Source: Sedimentitalea xiamensis (GTDB lineage Bacteria; Pseudomonadota; Alphaproteobacteria; Rhodobacterales; Rhodobacteraceae). From it: 64,000 nt of DNA. Position 1 is the first letter of the stretch. Each line of letters starts with the position of its first letter. The position numbers and the translations under genes are program-made. Positions 44,095-54,084 of the stretch are shown one piece after another. The notes beneath the pieces are model-generated. The model was not told the origin of the DNA, searched no databases, and saw only the letters and a program-made list of their open reading frames with translations. The stretch is taken from NCBI RefSeq assembly GCF_030164465.1, contig NZ_JASNJE010000004.1, positions 1-64,000 of the forward strand, in the 5' to 3' direction.

Positions 44095-45335
44095 TGGACG
44101 GCGACATTCGCATCAACACCTATGACGACGGCTCCACCGACGCCCTGACGGGCGAACAGAAGATCCGCAACTTCAACATCAACTTCGGCCCCCAGCACCC
44201 GGCGGCGCATGGCGTGCTGCGGCTGGTGCTGGAACTGGACGGCGAGATCGTCGAACGCTGCGACCCGCATATCGGCCTGCTGCACCGTGGCACCGAAAAG
44301 CTGATGGAAAGCCGCACCTACCTGCAGAACCTGCCCTATTTCGACCGGCTGGATTACGTGGCGCCGATGAACCAGGAACATGCCTGGTGTCTCGCCATCG
44401 AAAAGCTGACCGGGGTGCAGGTGCCGCGCCGCGCCAGCCTGATCCGGGTTCTCTATTCCGAAATCGGCCGCATCCTGAACCACCTCTTGAACATCACCAC
44501 GCAGGCGATGGACGTGGGCGCCCTGACCCCGCCGCTCTGGGGGTTCGAGGAACGCGAGAAGCTGATGATCTTCTACGAACGGGCCTGCGGCGCGCGCCTG
44601 CACGCGGCCTATTTCCGGCCCGGCGGTGTGCACCAGGATCTGCCGGACGATCTGATCGACGACATCGAGACCTGGAGCCGCGATTTCCCGCGCGTGATGG
44701 CGGATATCGACGGGCTCCTGACCGAGAACCGCATCTTCAAGCAGCGCAACGCCGATATCGGCATCGTGACCGAGGACGACATCCTGAACTACGGCTTCTC
44801 GGGTGTCATGGTGCGCGGCTCGGGCCTAGCCTGGGACTTGCGGCGCAGCCAGCCCTACGAATGCTACGACGAGTTCGACTTCCAGATCCCGATCGGAAAG
44901 AACGGCGACTGCTATGACCGCTACCTCGTGCGGATGGAGGAAATGCGCCAGTCGCTGTCGATCATCCAGCAGGCGATCGTCAAGCTGCGCGAACCCGAAG
45001 GCCAGGGCGACGTGCTGGCCCGCGGCAAGATCACGCCGCCTTCGCGGTCCGACATGAAAACGTCGATGGAAAGCCTGATTCACCATTTCAAGCTCTACAC
45101 CGAAGGGTTCCACGTGCCCGCAGGCGAAGTCTACGCCGCCGTGGAGGCGCCCAAGGGAGAATTCGGCGTCTATCTGGTGGCGGATGGCACCAACAAGCCC
45201 TACCGCAGCAAGATCCGCGCGCCGGGGTTCCTGCATCTTCAGGCGATGGATCACGTGGCGGGCGGGCATCAGTTGGCCGACGTCGCGGCGATCATCGGCA
45301 CCATGGACGTGGTGTTCGGAGAGATCGACCGATGA
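44091..45335 (+). CDS. nuoD: NADH-quinone oxidoreductase subunit D
   Basis: 414 residues, 49-kDa subunit forming the quinone-binding cavity with NuoB. Blocks: [53 protein letters not shown] with a conserved quinone-site region, [26 protein letters not shown], and the C-terminal DVVFGEIDR. Two adjacent ATG codons (44091 and 44094) are equally usable. After its stop comes an 82-bp gap holding repeat copy 3, the largest gap before nuoE. Confidence 0.97.
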   Translation: MMDGDIRINTYDDGSTDALTGEQKIRNFNINFGPQHPAAHGVLRLVLELDGEIVERCDPHIGLLHRGTEKLMESRTYLQNLPYFDRLDYVAPMNQEHAWCLAIEKLTGVQVPRRASLIRVLYSEIGRILNHLLNITTQAMDVGALTPPLWGFEEREKLMIFYERACGARLHAAYFRPGGVHQDLPDDLIDDIETWSRDFPRVMADIDGLLTENRIFKQRNADIGIVTEDDILNYGFSGVMVRGSGLAWDLRRSQPYECYDEFDFQIPIGKNGDCYDRYLVRMEEMRQSLSIIQQAIVKLREPEGQGDVLARGKITPPSRSDMKTSMESLIHHFKLYTEGFHVPAGEVYAAVEAPKGEFGVYLVADGTNKPYRSKIRAPGFLHLQAMDHVAGGHQLADVAAIIGTMDVVFGEIDR

Positions 45336-45349
45336 TCGCCGGACCCCGC

Positions 45350-45380
45350 CTTCCTCTTGCTTCAAATACTCCCGCCGGAG
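45350..45380 (+). repeat. AAATACTCC intergenic repeat (copy 3)
   Basis: CTTCCTCTTGC, TTC, AAATACTCC, then GCC-GGAG. The first 11 bases are identical to copy 1 and the AAATACTCC core is exact. It fills much of the 82-bp nuoD-nuoE gap, which is otherwise out of character in an operon where most genes overlap. GC-rich sequence after it (to ~45400) can form short imperfect stems. Confidence 0.6.
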
Positions 45381-45417
45381 GCTCCGACGCCTGCGGCGCA
45401 TACCGAAAGACGATCTG

Positions 45418-46701
45418 ATGCTCCGCCGTCTGCACCACGAACAGCCTGATTCCTTCGCCTTCACCCCAGACAATCTCGCCTGGGCCGAAGGCCAGATCAG
45501 CAAATATCCCGAAGGCCGGCAGGCCAGCGCGATCATCCCGCTCCTCTGGCGGGCGCAGGAACAGGAAGGCTGGCTGACCCGTCCGGCCATCGAACATGTC
45601 GCGGACATGCTCGGCATGGCCTATATCCGCGCGCTCGAAGTGGCGTCTTTCTATTTCATGTTCCAGTTGCAGCCGGTTGGCAGCGTGGCGCATATCCAGA
45701 TCTGCGGCACCACCTCCTGCATGATCTGCGGGGCCGAGGACCTGATGGCGGTTTGCAAGGACAAGATCGCCGCCAGGCCGCACGACCTGTCGGCGGACGG
45801 CAAGTTCAGCTGGGAAGAGGTCGAATGCCTGGGGTCCTGCGCCAATGCGCCGATGGCGCAGATCGGCAAGGACTATTACGAAGACCTTACCGCGGCGCGG
45901 CTGGGCGAGATCATCGACGAACTGGCGGCGGGCAAGGTCCCGACTCCGGGGCCGCAGAACGGACGCTACGCTTCGGAACCCCTGAACGGGCTGACCAGTC
46001 TCAAGGAATACGACAGTGGGCGGACGCAGTATAACGCCAGCGTTCAGCTGGCGGTGGACATCGGCGATACGGTCAAGCGGATCGACGGGACCGAGGTGCC
46101 GCTGTTGACCCCGTGGCGCGACAATGCAGCGAACACGACGACGAAACCGGCGGCGAGGCCGGACTCCGCGTCAGAGCCGAAACCGGCGGCGCAAGTCCCT
46201 GTCGACGGGACCGGCGTGACGAAACAGGAAGCACAAGAGCAATCCAAGGCCAGGCCGGTGTCGAAACGGCATCCGGTCGTGCAGCCCGGAACGATCCGGC
46301 CGTCCGCCGAACTGCCGGGGCAGGCTGAACTGGCCGCGCGCAAGGGGCAATGGACATACCAGCCCGGCGCGAAGCCGGCGGTCGCCGCGACACAGGAAAC
46401 CGATGCTGAAGAGGGGCGGAAACCGCGGCTTCTGAAAGCGGCCAGAGACGGCAAGCCGGACGATCTGAAACTGATCAAGGGCGTCGGACCCAAGCTTGAA
46501 TCCGTGCTGCACGATGTCGGGATTTTCCATTTCGACCAGATCGCGGCCTGGACGGCGGACGAAGTCGTCTGGGCCGACCAGAACCTGGTCGGGTTCAAGG
46601 GGCGGGTCAGCCGGGACAATTGGGTTGAACAGGCCAGGACACTGGCCGAAGGCGGGGAAACCGAATTCTCGGCCCGCGTCAAGGATGGAGACGTCTACTG
46701 A
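45418..46701 (+). CDS. nuoE: NADH-quinone oxidoreductase subunit E with C-terminal helix-hairpin-helix extension
   Basis: 427 residues; the core is only about 175. Thioredoxin-like domain with [2Fe-2S] ligands C96, C101, C137, C141 (cluster N1a). After a conserved stretch to ~235 ([17 protein letters not shown]), there is a disordered Ala/Pro/Lys linker (235-340), then a helix-hairpin-helix domain (345-420) with [12 protein letters not shown] and [11 protein letters not shown]. That domain, and the preceding [11 protein letters not shown] motif, recur in the next gene. Long NuoE tails are known in Rhodobacterales; the role of the HhH domain is unknown. ATG 45418 has only a weak upstream site. 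Confidence 0.93.
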   Translation: MLRRLHHEQPDSFAFTPDNLAWAEGQISKYPEGRQASAIIPLLWRAQEQEGWLTRPAIEHVADMLGMAYIRALEVASFYFMFQLQPVGSVAHIQICGTTSCMICGAEDLMAVCKDKIAARPHDLSADGKFSWEEVECLGSCANAPMAQIGKDYYEDLTAARLGEIIDELAAGKVPTPGPQNGRYASEPLNGLTSLKEYDSGRTQYNASVQLAVDIGDTVKRIDGTEVPLLTPWRDNAANTTTKPAARPDSASEPKPAAQVPVDGTGVTKQEAQEQSKARPVSKRHPVVQPGTIRPSAELPGQAELAARKGQWTYQPGAKPAVAATQETDAEEGRKPRLLKAARDGKPDDLKLIKGVGPKLESVLHDVGIFHFDQIAAWTADEVVWADQNLVGFKGRVSRDNWVEQARTLAEGGETEFSARVKDGDVY

Positions 46702-46733
46702 TACTGCACCGGATTTGATGAAAGAGGTTCGCC

Positions 46734-47408
46734 ATGACCGCCACCGAGACTTCAAACACCTGTAACAAGATTTGCTGGGCGCTGAGCGTCCTGGCCGGCC
46801 TTGCGCTGTTCTTTGTCCTTCAGGGCAGCGTGTCGGTGGTGTTCGCCTTGGTGATCGGTGTGGTTGTGGCCATCGCCGGGGGCATTCTGCTGCGCAAGGT
46901 CTTCTGTGTCGCGAAGGCTGGCGCGCAAGCCGGTGCCAAGCGGGAAGAACCCCGCCGGGACGCGCCGGTTCCGCAGGCATCGTCCGGTGTCAAACCGGAT
47001 GCTCCGGTGGCGCCAGCGGCCAGCCCGGCCCAACAGGCCGCGATTCCTCTGGTCAAATCTTCGCAACTGCCGGGTGAAACGGAACTTTCCGCCCGCAAGG
47101 GCACCTGGATCTATGGCGATGCATCGCCATCCGGTCCCGCCCGCATGACATCCGCCCGCGATACGGGGGCGGACGATCTGAAGCTGATCAAGGGGGTCGG
47201 GCCGAAGCTGGAAAGCGCGCTCAATGCGATGGGGTTCTTCCATTTCGACCAGATCGCGGGATGGTCGCAGTCCGACGTGGACTGGATGGATGACAACCTC
47301 GAAGGCTTCAAGGGCCGGGTGTCGCGCGACGACTGGGTGGCGCAGGCGAAGATCCTCGCCGCCGGCGGCGAAACGGAGTTCTCCAGACGCAGCGGTCAGA
47401 CGGGCTGA
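46734..47408 (+). CDS. membrane-anchored helix-hairpin-helix protein, paralogous to NuoE tail
   Basis: 224 residues. Two N-terminal membrane helices (ICWALSVLAGLALFFVL and VVFALVIGVVVAIAGGILL), a Pro/Ala-rich linker (60-112), the motif LPGETELSARKGTWIY, then a helix-hairpin-helix domain (146-213). By hand alignment this domain is about 70% identical to NuoE 347-420, including [21 protein letters not shown] and GFKGRVSRD. It starts 32 bp after nuoE with AAAGAGG upstream. The HhH type is the COG3743 kind, annotated elsewhere as nuclease-like but without visible nuclease residues. Likely a complex I-associated protein of unknown function. Confidence 0.85.
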   Translation: MTATETSNTCNKICWALSVLAGLALFFVLQGSVSVVFALVIGVVVAIAGGILLRKVFCVAKAGAQAGAKREEPRRDAPVPQASSGVKPDAPVAPAASPAQQAAIPLVKSSQLPGETELSARKGTWIYGDASPSGPARMTSARDTGADDLKLIKGVGPKLESALNAMGFFHFDQIAGWSQSDVDWMDDNLEGFKGRVSRDDWVAQAKILAAGGETEFSRRSGQTG

Positions 47409-47426
47409 GAGGGCGAAACGACTGTC

Positions 47427-47651
47427 ATGGGCATCGAGCAGGACAGGATCATCGCCCGAAAGGGGCGGCACGTGGCCATCGTGATCGCGGCGGCCATGAT
47501 CCTGTGGCTCGGTGCGAACTGGATCGGTCAGGAGATGGGCTTGCCGGGGCGTTATGCCCTGCTGTTCGATCTGGCCGCGCTGGCCGCGCTGATCTATGCG
47601 ATGGTCAATATCTATCAAATCTGGCGGGTGCGTCAGAACAAGCAAGGGTAG
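47427..47651 (+). CDS. small two-helix membrane protein (DUF5337-like)
   Basis: 74 residues starting MGIEQDRIIARKGRH, two hydrophobic helices (VAIVIAAAMILWLGANWIG and YALLFDLAALAALIYAMVNIY) joined by QEMGLPGR, and a basic tail WRVRQNKQG. I recall proteins like this under DUF5337 in Rhodobacteraceae, always near nuoF; that label is from memory. It lies 18 bp after the HhH membrane gene and 6 bp before nuoF. Topology suggests both ends in the cytosol. Function unknown. Confidence 0.8.
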   Translation: MGIEQDRIIARKGRHVAIVIAAAMILWLGANWIGQEMGLPGRYALLFDLAALAALIYAMVNIYQIWRVRQNKQG

Positions 47652-47657
47652 TCTCAG

Positions 47658-48956
47658 ATGCTGAAAGACCAGGATCGGATCTTTACCAACCTCTACGGGA
47701 TGCATGACCGCACGCTGGCCGGGGCCAGGGCGCGCGGGCATTGGGACGGTACCGCCGGGCTGATCCAGAAGGGGCGCGACTGGATCGTGCAGCAGATGAA
47801 GGACAGCGGGCTGCGCGGACGCGGCGGCGCGGGCTTTCCCACCGGGCTGAAATGGTCCTTCATGCCCAAGGAAAGCGACGGCCGGCCCAGCTATCTCGTG
47901 GTGAACGCCGATGAATCCGAACCCGGCACCTGCAAGGACCGCGAGATCATGCGCCACGATCCGCACACGCTGATCGAAGGCTGCCTGATCGCGTCCTTCG
48001 CGATGAACGCGAACGCCTGCTACATCTACATCCGCGGCGAATACATCCGCGAGAGGGAAGCATTGCAGGCGGCCATCGACGAAGCCTATGACGCGGGGTT
48101 GCTTGGCAAGAACGCCGCCGGGTCCGGCTGGGATTTCGATCTTTTCCTGCATCACGGCGCGGGCGCCTATATCTGCGGCGAGGAAACCGCGCTGCTGGAA
48201 AGCCTCGAAGGCAAGAAAGGTATGCCGCGGATGAAGCCGCCATTCCCCGCCGGAGCGGGGCTCTATGGCTGCCCGACCACGGTGAACAATGTCGAATCCA
48301 TCGCCGTGGTGCCGACGATCCTGCGCCGGGGGCCGGAATGGTTTTCTTCCTTCGGACGGCCCAACAACGCGGGCACCAAGCTTTTCGCGGTTTCGGGACA
48401 TGTGAACAATCCCTGTGTCGTCGAAGAAGCGATGAGCATCAGTTTCGAGGAACTGATCGAACGGCATTGCGGCGGCATCCGGGGTGGTTGGGACAACCTG
48501 AAGGCGGTCATTCCGGGCGGTTCGTCGGTGCCGCTGCTGCCCGGCAAGATCATGAAGGACGAATGCATCATGGATTTCGACTGGCTGCGCGAACAGCGGT
48601 CGGGGCTGGGCACGGCGGCTGTCATCGTGATGGACAATTCCACCGATGTGATCAAGGCGATCTGGCGGCTGAGCAAATTCTACAAGCATGAAAGCTGCGG
48701 CCAGTGTACCCCCTGCCGCGAAGGCACCGGCTGGATGATGCGGGTCATGGACCGCCTTGTGACCGGCGATGCGGAACCCGAAGAGATCGACATGCTTCTG
48801 GACGTGACCAAGCAGGTCGAGGGGCACACCATCTGCGCGCTTGGCGACGCCGCCGCCTGGCCGATCCAGGGCCTGATCCGGCATTTCCGCGACGAGATCG
48901 AGGACCGGATCAAGCACAAGCGCACAGGCCGCGTCAGCGCGGTGGCGGCGGAATAA
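47658..48956 (+). CDS. nuoF: NADH-quinone oxidoreductase subunit F
   Basis: 432 residues, NADH- and FMN-binding subunit where electrons enter complex I. FMN site [20 protein letters not shown] site [20 protein letters not shown] loop [16 protein letters not shown], and the N3 [4Fe-4S] ligands in [12 protein letters not shown] plus the later Cys in [13 protein letters not shown]. The stop shares a base with the start of a lipoprotein gene. Confidence 0.97.
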   Translation: MLKDQDRIFTNLYGMHDRTLAGARARGHWDGTAGLIQKGRDWIVQQMKDSGLRGRGGAGFPTGLKWSFMPKESDGRPSYLVVNADESEPGTCKDREIMRHDPHTLIEGCLIASFAMNANACYIYIRGEYIREREALQAAIDEAYDAGLLGKNAAGSGWDFDLFLHHGAGAYICGEETALLESLEGKKGMPRMKPPFPAGAGLYGCPTTVNNVESIAVVPTILRRGPEWFSSFGRPNNAGTKLFAVSGHVNNPCVVEEAMSISFEELIERHCGGIRGGWDNLKAVIPGGSSVPLLPGKIMKDECIMDFDWLREQRSGLGTAAVIVMDNSTDVIKAIWRLSKFYKHESCGQCTPCREGTGWMMRVMDRLVTGDAEPEEIDMLLDVTKQVEGHTICALGDAAAWPIQGLIRHFRDEIEDRIKHKRTGRVSAVAAE

Positions 48957-49339
48957 TGCGTCTTCCGGTCCTTGCAACGCCGGCCCTGGCGGCCATGGCA
49001 GGGTGCGCGGTGTCCGATCCTGGCGATCCGCGCGCGCAAAGCCTGCTGAGCCTGCCGGGACCGCAGCATTTCGCCGAACGCAATGTCGCGCGGGATCTGA
49101 CGGACCGCTGTTCCGGGTTCGGTTATGACAGCGCCATGGCGGATGCGTTGAGCGAGGCGCGTCTGGCTGCCGGGGCCACGGCCGGATCGACCCGGAGCAG
49201 CGATGTGGATCTCGAAACAGAGGTGAAGCAGCGGTCTCTCGCGGCGTATTACGGGCAGTCGAGCTTTGACGCGCTGGATGCCTGCGCGCCGCCGACGGAG
49301 GATAGCGGCCATCGCACGCTGGAATCGAGGACCGGATGA
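48956..49339 (+). CDS. putative lipoprotein, nuoF-nuoG insertion gene 1
   Basis: 127 residues. A short hydrophobic leader ends in LAAMAGC at Cys17, an acceptable lipobox, so the mature protein would be anchored to a membrane on the periplasmic side. Two further cysteines (in LTDRCSGFGYD and DACAPP) could form a disulfide. Starts overlapping the nuoF stop by 1 bp; ends overlapping the next gene in ATGA form. No family recognised. The coupling suggests that it serves complex I or is expressed at its level. Confidence 0.65.
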   Translation: MRLPVLATPALAAMAGCAVSDPGDPRAQSLLSLPGPQHFAERNVARDLTDRCSGFGYDSAMADALSEARLAAGATAGSTRSSDVDLETEVKQRSLAAYYGQSSFDALDACAPPTEDSGHRTLESRTG

Positions 49340-49701
49340 TCAAACAGCTCAACTTCGCCGCCTTGAGGTCCGGCAGGCTCGCGGCTCTGGCCGTTCTGGC
49401 AACCCTGGCCGCCTGCTCGGGCAAGAATGCGAACGAGATCGCCTTTGACGGAATCCTGTTCAAGACCAGGACCGCCGCGGTCGACAAGAAAGTCTCGCGG
49501 GCCGATTTCACCGCGACCATCTATGCGGCCTCGGCCAGCCTGGACGGGGCGCGCGAAGCGGCGCGGTATGAAGGCACCAAGTATTGCGTCACGAATTATG
49601 GCACGTCGGATATCGATTGGATGGTCGGACCGGACAGCGATCCGGCGCGATTGACGCTGGTGGACAACAACATCACCTTCCGCGGACGGTGCGATCCATG
49701 A
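49336..49701 (+). CDS. putative lipoprotein, nuoF-nuoG insertion gene 2
   Basis: 121 residues. Basic N-terminus, hydrophobic leader and lipobox LAAC (Cys27), then a mature domain of about 95 residues with AFDGILFKTRTAAVDKKVSRADFTATI, a GTKYCVTNYGTSDIDW segment and a final FRGRCDP. The two later cysteines suggest a disulfide. ATGA overlaps join it to genes on both sides. I do not recognise the family; exported to the periplasm by inference from the leader. Confidence 0.7.
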   Translation: MIKQLNFAALRSGRLAALAVLATLAACSGKNANEIAFDGILFKTRTAAVDKKVSRADFTATIYAASASLDGAREAARYEGTKYCVTNYGTSDIDWMVGPDSDPARLTLVDNNITFRGRCDP

Positions 49702-50138
49702 CCGGCGCGAAACCCATCTCTGTCGCGAATGCGCTGAAAACGGTTCTGCCGGTCGTTCTGGCCTGCGCCATGAGTCCGGCCACGGCGGCCCAGGCCAAGC
49801 CGCATCTGCGCGATGTGGCAGAGATCGAAAATATCCTGTTCGCAGCCGCCATTGCCCATGAGGTCAGCGAAAAATGCGCGTCGATTTCAGCGCGGCGAAT
49901 GAAAGCGATCGGCATGGCCTGGCAGTTGCGGTCGCGCGCGAACGATCTCGGATATTCGGATGACGAGATCCGGGCCTATGTGGAATCCGATGCCGAGAAA
50001 TCCCGGATGCGGGCCAAGGGCGAGGCGTTTCTGAAACAGAACGGCGTGTCCTATTCCGATCCCGAAACCTTCTGCGCGTTCGGACGGGCGGAAATAGCGA
50101 AATCCAGCGCGATCGGCGCGCTTCTGAAGGCGAGATAG
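49698..50138 (+). CDS. exported helical protein (DUF5333-like), nuoF-nuoG insertion gene 3
   Basis: 146 residues with a signal peptide (ending near SPATAAQA) and a mature helical body: RDVAEIENILFAAAIAHEVSEKC, then ARRMKAIGMAWQLRSRANDLGYSDDEIRAYVES and CAFGRAEIAKSSAIGALL. Two cysteines about 80 residues apart could pair. It resembles what I recall as DUF5333 from Rhodobacteraceae. ATG 49698 overlaps the previous stop; nuoG begins 3 bp after its stop. Periplasmic location and unknown role. Confidence 0.75.
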   Translation: MTGAKPISVANALKTVLPVVLACAMSPATAAQAKPHLRDVAEIENILFAAAIAHEVSEKCASISARRMKAIGMAWQLRSRANDLGYSDDEIRAYVESDAEKSRMRAKGEAFLKQNGVSYSDPETFCAFGRAEIAKSSAIGALLKAR

Positions 50139-50141
50139 AGA

Positions 50142-52163
50142 ATGTCTGACTTGCGCAAGATCAACATTGACGGAACCGAGATCGAGGTTGACGGGGCGAT
50201 GACCCTGATCCAGGCCTGCGAGATCGCAGGAGTCGAAATTCCGCGGTTCTGCTATCACGAACGGCTGTCCATCGCCGGCAACTGCCGCATGTGCCTGGTC
50301 GAAGTCGTTGGCGGTCCGCCGAAGCCCGCCGCCAGCTGCGCCATGCAGGTCAAGGACCTGCGTCCCGGACCGGAAGGACAGGCGCCGCAGGTCAAGACCA
50401 ACAGCCCGATGGTCAAGAAGGCCCGCGAAGGGGTGATGGAGTTCCTGCTGATCAACCATCCGCTGGATTGCCCGATCTGCGATCAGGGCGGCGAATGCGA
50501 CCTGCAGGACCAGGCGATGGCCTATGGCGTCGATTTCAGCCGCTACCGCGAACCGAAACGGGCAACCGAGGATCTGGATCTGGGTCCGTTGGTCGAAACC
50601 CACATGACCCGCTGCATTTCCTGCACCCGCTGCGTGCGCTTCACCACCGAGGTCGCCGGGATCACCCAGATGGGCCAGACCGGGCGCGGCGAGGATGCGG
50701 AGATCACCTCCTATCTGGGCGAGACGCTGGACAGCAACATGCAGGGCAACATCATCGACCTGTGCCCGGTCGGGGCGCTGGTCTCCAAACCCTATGCCTT
50801 TACCGCGCGGCCCTGGGAACTGACCAAGACCGAAAGCATCGACGTGATGGACGCGCTCGGCTCCAACATCCGGGTCGACACCAAGGGGCGCGAGGTCATG
50901 CGATTCCTGCCGCGCAACCACGACGGCGTGAACGAGGAATGGATTTCCGACAAGACGCGGTTCGTCTGGGACGGGCTGCGCCGCCAGCGGCTCGACCAAC
51001 CCTATGTGCGCGAGAATGGCAAGCTGCGTCCGGCGACCTGGCCCGAGGCGCTTGGCAAAGCCGCCGAGGCGCTCAAGGGGGCGAAGAAGCCGGTCGGGCT
51101 GGTCGGTGATCTGGTCCCGGTCGAGGCCGCCTTTGCCCTGAAGCAGATGATCGAAGCACGGGGCGGGGTCGTGGAATGCCGCACCGACGGGGCCAAGCTG
51201 CCGGCGGGCAACCGGGGGGGCTATGTCGGAACGGCAACCATAGAAGATATTGATTCGGCGGAAAGAATTCTTCTGATCGGAACCAATCCCCGCGTCGAAT
51301 CGCCGGTCCTGAACGCGAGGATTCGCAAGGCGTGGTCCAATGGGGCCGACGTTGCGCTGGTCGGGCAGGCCGTCGATCTGACTTTTGACTATGCGCATGT
51401 GGGCGACGATCGAGCAGCACTTCAACAGGTCGTGGACATGGGCGGGGACGACGAGATCCGCAACCGGGCCTCGATGGTCATTGTCGGGCAGGGTGCCTTG
51501 CAGGAAGCCGACGGGGCGGCCGTTCTGGCCGCGGCCCAGGCCATCGCCGAGGCGACGCAAAGCGGTCTGCTGGTCCTGCACACGGCAGCCGGACGGGTCG
51601 GCGCGATGGATGCGGGCGCGACCTGCGACGCCGGCATGGAGGCGGTCGACGACGCCGACGTGATCTACAACCTCGGGGCGGACGAGATCGACATCGCCGC
51701 CGGCGCCTTCGTGATCTACCAGGGCAGCCACGGCGACCGTGGGGCGCATCGGGCCGACGTGATTCTGCCGGGTGCTGCCTATACCGAAGAACCCGGTCTG
51801 TTCGTGAACACGGAAGGGCGTCCGCAGATGGCCTTGCGGGCCGGGTTCGCGCCGGGCCAGGCCAAGGAGAACTGGGCGATCCTGCGGGCATTGAGCGCTG
51901 AAACCGGGGCTCCGCTGCCCTACGATTCCCTTGCCCAGTTGCGCATGGCGCTGGTGACGGAAGTGCCGCACCTGGCGCAGATCGACGTGGTGCCGGAAAA
52001 CGCGGTCCAGCCCCTGGATGCGGCGCCCTTGGGCAAGGCCACGTTCCGGCTGGCGATCACGGATTTCTACCTGACCAATCCGATCGCGCGGGCCAGCGCC
52101 TTGATGGCAGAGCTTTCGGCGAAGGCGCGCGCCCGCGGCGACCGCAAGATCGCCGCGGAATGA
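50142..52163 (+). CDS. nuoG: NADH-quinone oxidoreductase subunit G
   Basis: 673 residues, 75-kDa subunit. N-terminal ferredoxin-like domain with [2Fe-2S] cysteines in [18 protein letters not shown], the His-Cys3 cluster in [15 protein letters not shown] preceded by NHPLD, and the N4 [4Fe-4S] ligands CISCTRC and DLCPVGAL. The rest is a degenerate molybdopterin-oxidoreductase fold without a cofactor Cys. Length fits the Paracoccus Nqo3 type, much shorter than E. coli NuoG. The stop overlaps a small gene by 4 bp. Confidence 0.97.
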   Translation: MSDLRKINIDGTEIEVDGAMTLIQACEIAGVEIPRFCYHERLSIAGNCRMCLVEVVGGPPKPAASCAMQVKDLRPGPEGQAPQVKTNSPMVKKAREGVMEFLLINHPLDCPICDQGGECDLQDQAMAYGVDFSRYREPKRATEDLDLGPLVETHMTRCISCTRCVRFTTEVAGITQMGQTGRGEDAEITSYLGETLDSNMQGNIIDLCPVGALVSKPYAFTARPWELTKTESIDVMDALGSNIRVDTKGREVMRFLPRNHDGVNEEWISDKTRFVWDGLRRQRLDQPYVRENGKLRPATWPEALGKAAEALKGAKKPVGLVGDLVPVEAAFALKQMIEARGGVVECRTDGAKLPAGNRGGYVGTATIEDIDSAERILLIGTNPRVESPVLNARIRKAWSNGADVALVGQAVDLTFDYAHVGDDRAALQQVVDMGGDDEIRNRASMVIVGQGALQEADGAAVLAAAQAIAEATQSGLLVLHTAAGRVGAMDAGATCDAGMEAVDDADVIYNLGADEIDIAAGAFVIYQGSHGDRGAHRADVILPGAAYTEEPGLFVNTEGRPQMALRAGFAPGQAKENWAILRALSAETGAPLPYDSLAQLRMALVTEVPHLAQIDVVPENAVQPLDAAPLGKATFRLAITDFYLTNPIARASALMAELSAKARARGDRKIAAE

Positions 52164-52543
52164 TCCGGACGGCGCTCATATCGCCGCTTGTCCAGGTGGC
52201 CTGCGCGGCACGGCAGTCCGGGGAATCGGTCTTTGCGCCCGCCTCCAAGGGGGCCGGGTCCAGCCTTCTGGACGACGATCTCGTGCAGGCTGGTGTTGCG
52301 ATGGCAGGGGCGCGGTCGAATGACGATGCAACCGATTATGCCGACTGCGTCGTGGCGCAGCATGCGCTTGGCCGGGGCTTTGGCTTTGCGCGGCATTTGC
52401 GCACAAATGTGAATGAAAAGGGTGGCGTGTGGAGGGCAGATGCTGTTTACACCATCTCGCCATCACTGCCGCGCGGACTGGAAACCATCGACGCCAAGGT
52501 CATGGTCGCCGGCTGCGTTGAAAACGGAATACCCACGGTGTGA
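52160..52543 (+). CDS. hypothetical protein between nuoG and nuoH
   Basis: 127 residues beginning at an ATGA overlap with nuoG. The N-terminus ([21 protein letters not shown]) could be a short signal or a degenerate lipobox at VAC; it is not strong. The body includes [46 protein letters not shown] and ends with a Cys (VAGCVEN). This last half reads like a small exported protein with one disulfide. No family recognised. nuoH follows 6 bp later. Real by position and codon use, function unknown. Confidence 0.6.
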   Translation: MIRTALISPLVQVACAARQSGESVFAPASKGAGSSLLDDDLVQAGVAMAGARSNDDATDYADCVVAQHALGRGFGFARHLRTNVNEKGGVWRADAVYTISPSLPRGLETIDAKVMVAGCVENGIPTV

Positions 52544-52549
52544 GGACTT

Positions 52550-53587
52550 ATGGCTGACTTCTTTTCCACTCCGGGCGGCATCGCTGTGCTGATACTGGCG
52601 CAAGTGCTTGCTGTCGTTGCCTTTGTCATGATCTCGCTCTTGTTCCTTGTCTATGGCGACCGCAAGATCTGGGCCGCGGTGCAGATGCGGCGGGGGCCCA
52701 ATGTCGTGGGCGTCTACGGTATCCTGCAATCGGTGGCCGACGCCCTGAAATACGTTGTCAAGGAAGTCGTCATTCCGGCCGGGGCCGACCGCACCGTGTT
52801 CATGCTGGCGCCGCTGACCAGCTTTGTGCTGGCGATGGTCGCCTGGGCAGTGATCCCGTTCAACGACGGCTGGGTTCTGAGCGACATCAACGTCGCGATC
52901 CTCTATGTCTTCGCCGTGTCCTCGCTCGAGGTCTATGGCGTGATCATGGGCGGCTGGGCCAGCAACTCCAAATATCCTTTTCTGGGCAGCCTGCGCTCCG
53001 CGGCGCAGATGATTTCCTACGAGGTCTCCATCGGCCTGATCATCATCGGCGTCATCATCTCGACCGGCAGCATGAACTTCGGCGATATCGTGCGGGCGCA
53101 GGATGGCGATTTCGGTTTCTTCAGCTGGTATTGGCTGCCGCATTTCCCGATGGTGTTCCTGTTCTTCATCTCGGCCCTGGCCGAAACCAACCGTCCGCCG
53201 TTCGACCTGCCCGAAGCGGAAAGCGAACTGGTGGCGGGCTATCAGGTGGAATATTCCGCGACGCCCTTCCTGCTGTTCATGGCCGGTGAATACATCGCCA
53301 TCTTCCTGATGTGCGCGCTGACCAGCCTGTTGTTCTTCGGCGGCTGGCTGTCGCCGATCCCCGGTCTGCCGGACGGCGTTCTCTGGATGGTGGGCAAGAT
53401 GGCCTTCTTCTTCTTCATCTTTGCGATGGTGAAGGCGATCACGCCGCGCTACCGCTATGACCAGCTGATGCGCCTGGGCTGGAAGGTGTTTCTGCCGTTC
53501 AGCCTGGTCTGGGTGGTCTTTGTCTCTTTCGCTGCAAAATTCGACTGGTTCTGGGGCGCTTTCGCGCGCTGGACGACGGGGGGCTGA
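52550..53587 (+). CDS. nuoH: NADH-quinone oxidoreductase subunit H
   Basis: 345 residues, eight-helix subunit linking the peripheral and membrane arms and lining the quinone tunnel. Blocks: [95 protein letters not shown], all highly typical. Nothing unusual. nuoI begins 2 bp after the stop. Confidence 0.97.
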   Translation: MADFFSTPGGIAVLILAQVLAVVAFVMISLLFLVYGDRKIWAAVQMRRGPNVVGVYGILQSVADALKYVVKEVVIPAGADRTVFMLAPLTSFVLAMVAWAVIPFNDGWVLSDINVAILYVFAVSSLEVYGVIMGGWASNSKYPFLGSLRSAAQMISYEVSIGLIIIGVIISTGSMNFGDIVRAQDGDFGFFSWYWLPHFPMVFLFFISALAETNRPPFDLPEAESELVAGYQVEYSATPFLLFMAGEYIAIFLMCALTSLLFFGGWLSPIPGLPDGVLWMVGKMAFFFFIFAMVKAITPRYRYDQLMRLGWKVFLPFSLVWVVFVSFAAKFDWFWGAFARWTTGG

Positions 53588-53589
53588 CC

Positions 53590-54084
53590 ATGGCGAACAT
53601 CGACTACGCACGCAAGGCCAAGTATTTCCTGCTCTGGGATTTCGTGATCGGCATGAAGCTGGGGCTGAAGTATTTCTTCGCGCCCAAGGCCACGGTGAAC
53701 TACCCGCATGAAAAGGGGCCGCTTTCGCCCCGCTTCCGCGGCGAACACGCACTGCGCCGCTATCCCAACGGCGAAGAACGCTGCATCGCCTGCAAGCTCT
53801 GCGAGGCGATCTGCCCCGCGCAGGCGATAACCATCGACGCCGAGCCGCGCGAAGACGGCAGCCGCCGCACCACGCGCTATGACATCGACATGACGAAATG
53901 CATCTATTGCGGCTTCTGTCAGGAGGCCTGCCCGGTCGATGCCATTGTCGAGGGACCGAATTTCGAATTCGCGACCGAAACCCGCGAGGAACTGTTCTAC
54001 GACAAGGCCAAGCTGCTTGAAAACGGCGAACGCTGGGAAGCCGAAATCGCCCGCAACCTCGAACTGGACGCGCCCTACCGATGA
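53590..54084 (+). CDS. nuoI: NADH-quinone oxidoreductase subunit I
   Basis: 164 residues. Two [4Fe-4S] clusters (N6a and N6b): C65, C68, C71, C75 in [12 protein letters not shown] and C104, C107, C110, C114 in [12 protein letters not shown]. The N-terminal amphipathic helix region and [15 protein letters not shown] are typical. The stop overlaps the start of a carboxymuconolactone-decarboxylase-like gene by 4 bp rather than nuoJ directly. Confidence 0.97.
   Translation: MANIDYARKAKYFLLWDFVIGMKLGLKYFFAPKATVNYPHEKGPLSPRFRGEHALRRYPNGEERCIACKLCEAICPAQAITIDAEPREDGSRRTTRYDIDMTKCIYCGFCQEACPVDAIVEGPNFEFATETREELFYDKAKLLENGERWEAEIARNLELDAPYR

Noticed and set aside
46752-49520. 922-codon minus-strand open frame spanning four nuo-region genes
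   Set aside because: Same shadow effect; it crosses several coupled genes and shows no recognisable domain.
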